The notes beneath the pieces were generated by a model. The model was not told where the DNA came from. It saw only the letters and a list, made by a program, of their open reading frames with translations, and did not search any database. The position numbers were made by a program, and so were the translations under genes. A stretch of DNA of 64,000 bases from contig CM055819.1 of the NCBI GenBank assembly GCA_029582265.1, positions 8,926,135 through 8,990,134 on the forward strand. The letters run 5' to 3'. This stretch comes from Zoroaster sp. YZ-2022 (Eukaryota > Echinodermata > Asteroidea > Forcipulatida > Zoroasteridae). Each line of letters begins with the position of its first letter. Positions within the stretch are counted from its first letter, which is position 1. This document shows, piece after piece, positions 57,016-64,000 of the stretch.

Positions 57016-58095
57016 CTAAGTCTAATTTTTTGCTATATTACCAGTATGCAATTTGTGTACATTTGCTGGTATTTGTTTTAGAATAAACAAGTACATTATA
57101 TACACAACAATAATGTTTAATAATTTGTGCTAATACAAACATAAACATGTATATTCCAAGCTGCCATATGTCGATCATCACCATCATCATTCATGAAATT
57201 CACACAGACAGTCTAGTATTTTAGTATTCTAGTATTCTTGTATCAATATTTTCGTGCTCAGTATTTGTTTTATAGACCAAGCATACAAACATTTTTGCTA
57301 TATTTTATAAATTGTTAAACATAATAAAATATACACAAGTAGGCCTATAGGCCTATACAAAAAATATACAAAATGAAAACGTAAACAAATCTAGTTTTTC
57401 TCTTGTATTCAAATTAGTTGGCTCAATATTATTACACAGATTATTGAGTAGGACATATTTTTGGTAACACAATTTGGTAACGCAATTTTCTTTACTGAAA
57501 TATGAACGGTGGAAAAACAATTCTGGGATGGGCCGGGTTATAGTGACCCTCCTTTTTATACTAAAGAGGGTCACCAAAACACATTACAGAATAAATAAAT
57601 GAAATACACAAAAATCCCATGTTTGACTTTTGGGGGGGGGGGGGCTAGGCCTATATGGGACTATCGTTGTTTTTATATTTCCCTACATCCCTTGATCCCA
57701 TCGTTTGGCAACAAAATAACTTTATGATTAGACTTTCCATACAGCTGAAACTTTCATAGAATGACTGTTTAAAGCTAGCACGACACTCATGATCACATGG
57801 GGGTGCATTCGAACAAGGCAATCTTATTCCTCTCGAGTTAAGAACAAAATGTTACGCACGCATTACAGTCATGCTGAATCACACAAACAGCGAGAACACG
57901 GTTCATTAACAAACATTCCATGAACACTTTTGTTATATTTATCGATAATTTGTTGGTTTGTTTGGTTTCATTGTGCTTAATTTCGTATCATAATTTTTGT
58001 TTACGTTATATACCATGCAGTTCAAGAACGCCGCCATGTTTTCACTCTTACACCCCAACTTATACACCTCAGCGGGAGTATTATCCACCTTACCT
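57016..58095. other. Stretch without recognisable feature
   Basis: Contains a doubled TAGGCCTATAGGCCTA at 57342-57356 and a G run at 57632-57643; no gene or repeat family recognised. Confidence 0.45.
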
Positions 58096-58202
58096 GTGTC
58101 AGTGTCCGTGTCAGGGTCCGTGTCAGGATCCGTGTCAGTGCCCGTGTCAGTGCCCTTGTCAGTGCCCGTGTCAGTGCCCGTGTCAGTGCCCGTGTCAGTG
58201 AT
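58096..58202. repeat. 12-bp minisatellite, about nine units
   Basis: Variants of CAGTGCCCGTGT in tandem, e.g. with TCCGTGTCAGGG in the left units. The period is divisible by three, so all frames stay open and give CQCP or VSVP type peptides; no sign of a real gene. Confidence 0.92.
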
Positions 58203-58460
58203 ATCGGCGTAAAAAAATGCACTTCGTTCCCTCTATAGTGTTAAGCACGAAACTTATATTGAAGCAACCAATTTAGAAATTCACGTTATATTTTGCGTAT
58301 TAAAACTAATTAAAAGAAACATTTAAAACAATCTTTGTATTATAACAAATGTTGGGATTTAACGGTCGGGGTCAGTGTTGGGAGGTAGGTCATGGCTGAT
58401 AATCCTTACTGTCCCCCTCCCCTCCCCCATCGTTACACGAAAAGGCCACCACTGCTTATA
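58203..58460. other. Short unassigned segment
   Basis: Nothing recognised. Confidence 0.4.
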
Positions 58461-59276
58461 TACTACCGGAATAAAGTAACTGCGCATCATTTGAAGTTAT
58501 GCTATTTTTTTATGAAAAAAGATAATACAATGATTTGTGGTGTTCTGTTAAATCACTGTTTAACTGTTAACAGGATAATCTCGAAATCTGTATGCTTGGA
58601 CACTAGGCTTCGTGACACGTCCTTGAAGAGATGTGGTGTCAAAAGTCAGTTCACAAACTCAGTATCGTGTGTGTCCACCATTGGCGTTGATGCAGGCTTG
58701 ACAACGACGACGCATAGACGACACTAAGCGATTGAAGAAAGCTTGGGGAATGTTGTTCCATGTCTGAACCAACGCTTGTCCCAATTCAGCTAACGTCAAT
58801 GGCTGATTCTGGGCTTGACGTAAACGTCGCTCCATTTCATCCCAAGCGTGCTCGATAGGGGACAGGTCCGGAGAAACAGCTGGCCAGGGGAGTACCGGAA
58901 TGTTCTGCTGTCTCAGGAAATCTGTCACAACACGAGCGACATGTGGACAGGCATTATCTTGCTGAAGCGTGATGTTACGTCCTTGTCTTTGAATGAACGC
59001 TTGCACATGAGGCCCAATGATCTCGTCCCTGTATCTCAGACCTGCATCAACGCCAATGGTGGACACACACGATACTGAGTTTGTGAACTGACTTTTGACA
59101 CCACATCTCTTCAAGGACGTGTCACGAAGCCTAGTGTCCAAGCATACAGATTTCGAGATTATCCTGTTAACAGTTAAACAGTGATTTAACAGAACACCAC
59201 AAATCATTGTATTATCTTTTTTCATTAAAAAATAGCATAACTTCAAATGATGCACAGTTACTTTATTCCGGTAGTA
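58461..59276 (-). mobile_element. Rearranged Tc1-type transposon with 236-bp inverted arms
   Basis: 58461-58696 is the reverse complement of 59041-59276 with few differences; outermost bases TACTACCGGAATAAAG. TA stands next to both ends, as expected for Tc1/mariner. The left arm includes the last codons of the transposase, so the right arm repeats those codons in inverse orientation where the transposase start should be. The element has therefore lost its own 5' half, replaced by an inverted copy of its 3' half. Confidence 0.88.
58659..59040 (-). pseudogene. Tc1-type transposase, C-terminal catalytic half
   Basis: Cut-and-paste transposase of the IS630/Tc1/mariner group, C-terminal part only (about 127 codons). 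It runs from YRDEIIGPHVQAFIQ through LQQDNACPHVARVV, where the aspartate is the second catalytic residue, and PWPAVSPDLSPIEHAWDE, where the glutamate is the third. The two are 34 residues apart, giving DD34E, the Tc1 type. It ends RRRCQACINANGGHTRY followed by a stop. The DNA-binding domain and the first aspartate are missing: the frame upstream of 59040 is the inverted arm, not transposase. No internal stop or frameshift in the surviving half. It cannot act alone. Confidence 0.93.
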
Positions 59277-59280
59277 TATA

Positions 59281-60884
59281 TGTTTCGTGTTCAGTGTAGT
59301 ACTATAGTACCATCCTTATGCATAATGTGTTCAATATATTGTGTATTTGAAGCGAAGGCGCAATGGTCAAATGTGGATGACACTCACTGTGTGTTCCACC
59401 AATCATTTAACAGAGATCCGTTTGTGAGTTGTCAAAGTGGGTGTAAAATTTGATTATACAGCGTGAAAATCAAAAGTCAGAGCGCACTGCTTCCGAATCA
59501 ATTTTCTCAAAATGTGTGTTACTTTCCTGTTGTAATTGTATAGTTTAATTTCTCTTCGTGCGAACAATGACGGTTTGTGTCCCAGGTTTATGTTTATTTT
59601 AAAAGAATGTTGAAACTTTCTAAAACTTTAGCACACATCAAGCGCGGACATTCACTTGTGCAGATCCTGGGTTTCATAACAAATAATTCATCATATACAT
59701 GTTCCGAAGGGTTAATAATGTATACTTTAGATCACTTTAGTTTAGTTTGATTAAATTAAATTCCTCCTTATTGGATACTAGTACTTTTGTACTTGCATTA
59801 TTTAAGAGGGTTACTATTATCATCTTTTGTACCAAATTTAAAATTCCCCCTAACAGTAGTGTGGACTTTTTCTTTTTCTCATCTTGAAAATAGTTAACAT
59901 TCCATTGAATGCGTCTGGTTTCCTTGGAAGGTTGAACAAACAGAGAAACTCTCATATTGCCTGTCAATATTTGGGCAGCGGTATTTAGATCTGCTTAGGA
60001 CACACACTGTTCACATAAAAAAAACTAGGTTATCCGTTTCATCAAAGTAAAAATGTTACTATTTGCAAACATACCGTACCGTACTTTGAGTCGGGATCTA
60101 AGTCTAAATAGACAAACCATTCTGAGATTGGGTAAAAGCATTTAAAATGTCGATAATAAAAATGAGTATTTTCTCTCTCTCTCTTTTCGTGTATTTCTGG
60201 GTTCATTACAAATACGTGCTTGATTATAAGCTTGTAAGCTATGTACGCACCGTATGTAATACAATATCGACTACATAGTTTGATGAACACCTCTGTTTGA
60301 AGAAGCGAACGGCTTTTTCGTAATTACAGTCTTACGGCGCTTGGGGATAGATAACTTCATCAAAGAGCATTGCATCCTGCGGCAGCATTGCAATCGGAGT
60401 GTTCAGACACTATCAACAGCAAGAGGAACGTGACAATATGCCGGCGGCAATCTCTGAAACCTTCCCCCAATAATTGCATGCTGCCGAGCAATCAGCTATC
60501 TGCAAAGCTTCCGTCGATTTCAGGATTGTTTCAGACAAATTAAATCGGGGCCGACAATCACAAAGAACATTTTTACTGAAAATATTGGTTGACCTAGAAT
60601 ATCGGAATAACATTCTACGGGCAGGGTTGTTCGTAAAGTTGTATAGGCCTAGTCCATTGGATTTAAATTACATATGCCTACTGTTGGGGAAACTTTCAGT
60701 GTGAAATTTTCTGGTCCGTAGGCCTATATTGATTGACAATTATCTGAGATAAAAGGGGAAATGTTTCTTTCCCATTAAGTTCACATATTACACAACAAAT
60801 CAACAAAGTGTTAATTTGTAAAGGGAATGTATATACAACATTGACAGAACTGCCTCTACGAGAATGCTTATTTTGTGATATAAA
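59281..60884. other. Stretch without recognisable feature
   Basis: No domain-bearing frame or repeat recognised. Confidence 0.5.
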
Positions 60885-60935
60885 TTAAAGGGGCAATATC
60901 GTTACAATCAATAGGGCATGGAATCGAAATAAATA
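60885..60935. mobile_element. TTAA-flanked MITE family, single-arm fragment
   Basis: Only the first 50 bases, TTAAAGGGGCAATATCGTTA and GGGCATGGAATCG, remain. Confidence 0.7.
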
Positions 60936-61402
60936 TATATAGGTCCTAATCATTGTTGGTTTATTACCGGGCGGGGGGGGGGGTACTTCAGGGCACCGTG
61001 GAGGCTTGCAGATTGGGTTTCTGTCCTCACCTTATTCTGTGCACCAGAGTTTGAATCCCACTCATACCCGGGTGTTTTTGGAGACTCAATTGCATTGTAT
61101 ATCCCTACCGGATGACGTAGGTTTTCTTTAGAATATTATTTTGTTTAGAGTTTTCCTCCTACATATAAAACTGAACTACTCAATTTCTAATCTAAGATCT
61201 ATTTCAATCGTCTTCTTGGCACATGTTCCTTCAGTTACCAGCTACAGTACTATCATTCCTTTCATAGCTGAACGATAATTTGTTGTACAATCAGTTATAA
61301 ATACAAAACATTAATAAGTTACATTAAAAGGTTCACTCAGACAATGTGGTTAGTATAATGCAAACGGCAAATGATTGAGAGGGCTTCTAAAAGGTTTTAC
61401 GG
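60936..61402 (+). mobile_element. SINE-like fragment with B box (60985-61230) and flanks
   Basis: Contains GAGTTTGAATCCCACTC (61030) and then GTTTTCTTTAGAA and TTTTCCTCCTACAT.TAAAACTGAAC, the order seen at 29035-29235. G run at 60972-60982. The last 170 bases are unassigned. Confidence 0.4.
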
Positions 61403-61740
61403 AGTGTCGTGGCCGAGCGGTCTAGCTTACCGGACTCAAGTTCTGGTGTTAGCAGCAGAATGTGGGTTCGAATCCCGGCCGTGACACTTGTGTCCTTGAG
61501 CAAGACACTTAACCATAATTGCTTCTCTCCACCCAGGGGTTAAATGGGTACCTGTGAGGGCAGAGTTGGTTGATTAGCCCTATATGCGCTGTAATGGCAG
61601 CAATTGAGCTGTATACTCCCCAGGGAGCTGAGATGGTTTCAGGAATGATTTATGAGCCTTATGAGCCTTATGAGCAGGGGTAATAATATGCGCCTTGAGC
61701 ACCACTCAGTTGGTGGATACGTGCGCTATATAAGTCCACA

Positions 61741-61813
<73 letters not shown>
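61403..61813 (+). mobile_element. tRNA-Leu-derived SINE, long-body subfamily, complete
   Basis: The head 61406-61485 has GTGGCCGAGCGGTCTAG, ACTCAAGTTCTGGT (CAA anticodon loop) and B box GGGTTCGAATCCC. Then the body CACTTGTGTCCTTGAGCAAG, a middle part absent from the short-body copies (CACCCAGGGGTTAAATGGG, CAGCAATTGAGCTG, three TTATGAGCCT-type decamers), the tail GCGCCTTGAGCACCAC, GGATACGTGCGCTATATAAG and an (ATT)n of about 24 units (61742-61813). Confidence 0.93.
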
Positions 61814-61815
<2 letters not shown>

Positions 61816-64000
61816 AAAGTCCGAACAACTTACCAAATCGAGGTAAATCTGTGAAAGTTTTGAAAGTGTGAAACTGTCACTTTTGTTCACTGAGTTTTTG
61901 TGTATTTCATTAGCGTTGTTTTCGATACCTCTTTTGAGAAACGAATCAACATTTCATTAACAAGGGACACTAGGCCCTTTGCTAAATATAGGTGCCCTTC
62001 TGTTTGAAAAAAAAAACTATTGATATTTGTGTGCAATTATGGTAAGTTATTCAGACAATTACCTGACATCAATTTATTTGGCATACTGACTGACACCGCT
62101 GACACGGCTTGTTTCAAGTGTAAAACAAACAGCGTTTTCCCACATATTATAATTGCATATGACAATAAACATGCCACTTAAAAAAGTACAACATAAAGGT
62201 ACAATTGAAGGGTTCCTAATTCAGATTTAAAACACTTTAACACCATCGTAAAAGGGATCATTGTTTCCAGTTTCGCCAATTAAAATGTGACATATGTTTT
62301 TGAAAACAATTGGCACTTTGTTCAATTCAAGACATATCGCTCATATCGCACATACCTATAAAATAAAATATTTGACCGAAAACAAATTAATTTACGGTGG
62401 GACCCATCATTAATCAGCTGTTTTCTTGAAATGTGTAATTTATCCCCTTTTCCCCCCTTTTTAAAGTAAAACAGCAATGTTCCGATGAAAAAAAATGCCG
62501 GAAAATATCCGCGGTAAAATAGCAAATACATATTTATAAGATTATAATATATAAAGACAAATATTATCCATGCATACTGATAGTTAGGCCTACGTGGTTA
62601 ATTTAAAATCTACAGTAAATGGCGTTTTGCTACATAGGCCTCTATAAAGCTATGTGCTTTAACTTTACCACATTACTAAGTAATCCCCATCTCAATTACT
62701 TTCAAAAATTCACCCGATAAAAAGTGTATAGCGTATTTAAAGGTTTGCTAAATAGAAACTCCCAACATATTGTTTCATAGCTTTTTAATGTGATTATGCA
62801 TGCCAGTATTACAAATTAAACCACATTACGCCTTCAAATTAAATTTGACAGATGTACGGATCAAAAAAGTGCAGCTGGTTAGAAAAGTCTCTAGAAATAA
62901 CCCTAGAGACACAGGCCTATCATATGACGTCATCTATATAATTATCAGTGAATAGGGCGTGCGCTCACTCCCTTATTCTATATATGACGTGTACAATAAT
63001 CGCTGTTCTTTTTTCAGAGGGTTTTTAAAAATATTTGAAATATGTTTTGAAGAAACAAAACTCCAAGGAGGTTTTTTTTCAACACCCAATCTATCAGTCT
63101 ACCACAAAACTATTTGCTATTTCAGCAAACCTTTAACAATTTTTATTATATTACTGCGACCACAAAACATGCTTAATAATAATAACAATATAAAATATTC
63201 ATCAGAAGCATGGTTTTACAGCATTTAAGTTCCAAAAGGAATTTATGGCGGTTCCCAAGAAGTATTACTGACAGGAAATAAAAACAGATTTTAGTTTGAT
63301 TTATTTTATAACAATATTTAGAACCAGCCTAGCCATAACTGTCTTTTCGAGTCAAAGCTGACCGTTTCCCTCTAAAAATAAAAAAATTATGGGATCTAAT
63401 TTTTTTTTTAAACGCTCACCTTTTGGAATCGATGACGATGCTGTCGCTCTGAATGTGTGTACTTGTATACGTTAAACAGCGAAGCGGTGCGCTTGTCTTG
63501 ATCAGGAAGTTATCAACAAAATGCTCACGTCGCAATAATGCCGTTGATCCATCTGTGATGTATGTTGCATGAGGTCCGTACGTTCCTTTGAGTATACGGT
63601 AATTGTGCTAACATGCACGGAACACCGAGTACTTAATTAATTATTTAAGCAAAAAGGTTTATATAAGTCGCCTCGGGGGTTTGGCCAATTGGAAACATGT
63701 CAGACCATTCTTCATAAATACATTTAGTCTTTTCTGGCTAAAGTTGAGGATTGTAAAAAGGTACGAACACAAAAAACAAACGGAAAAAGACATACATGAA
63801 ATTCAATAATCCAGTGAGTTCAGGTTAACCAACTTTCTAGTCATGAGTGCAAGCAATACGCAATCCAAACTCCAGAAATATCAGCTAATTGACTTTATTT
63901 GTGGCAACGCAGCGGAACCCATAACCTGGGAAATAAATTGGGAATTGATCGTCCCTTGCTGATTGGGCAACCATAGACAATGTTCAAGTGATTTTTCAGT
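61814..64000. other. Stretch without recognisable feature
   Basis: No gene, tRNA or repeat family recognised. A TAGGCCTA lies at 62585. Confidence 0.5.

Noticed and set aside
57920..58222. Cysteine/proline- or valine/serine-repeat proteins on both strands
   Set aside because: All come from a 12-bp minisatellite whose period keeps every frame open.
58392..58727. A 111-codon plus-strand frame similar to the start of the minus-strand frame at 59255
   Set aside because: Both are translations of the inverted arms of the Tc1 element.

Overview
The window looks like gene-poor, AT-rich nuclear DNA from an animal, most likely a marine invertebrate. No complete host gene could be recognised. What can be read is a dense layer of transposon remnants: non-LTR retrotransposons, a DIRS-like element, Penelope-like elements, hAT and Tc1 DNA transposons, tRNA-derived SINEs and several miniature inverted-repeat families. 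This mixture is typical of metazoan genomes. The palindrome TAGGCCTA occurs about 18 times by eye, and this feature together with the transposon mixture makes me think of an echinoderm or another invertebrate deuterostome. That placement is inference only.

Layout. 1-4 kb: a tandem pair of tRNA-derived SINEs, long CA/TA microsatellites around a 50-bp foldback, a Penelope-like GIY-YIG fragment (minus) and the 3' end of a non-LTR element (plus). 4-17 kb: mostly unrecognised sequence with small dispersed repeats (a TTAA-flanked MITE family, a GGCCAA-ended MITE family, Penelope-like tails), an inverted group of SINEs at 11 kb, a clean hAT MITE at 12.5 kb, a LINE remnant at 14 kb and a 191-bp tandem repeat at 16.2-16.8 kb. 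17.3-19 kb: a 1.67-kb foldback element. 19.8-23.65 kb: a decayed DIRS-like retroelement (minus) bounded by 66-bp direct repeats and split by a 731-bp hAT element. 23.9-24.6 kb: a terminal-inverted-repeat element packed with TTTCGA motifs. 25-44 kb: SINEs, MITEs, two more hAT elements, short tandem repeats and long unrecognised stretches, with two possible host exons at 27.3 and 28.6 kb. 44-57 kb: three non-LTR remnants, the longest at 49.3-52.6 kb and split by a 588-bp hAT. 58-62 kb: a rearranged Tc1 element with 236-bp inverted arms and a tRNA-Leu-derived SINE.

The most unusual signal is a 28-32 bp palindrome beginning CATGGAGGAAG. It occurs three times (7.77, 21.76 and 35.80 kb), each time flanked by a different perfect 7-bp direct repeat. 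It therefore behaves like an extremely small mobile insertion. The genes seen do not form a pathway; the window is best read as nested and neighbouring generations of mobile DNA.
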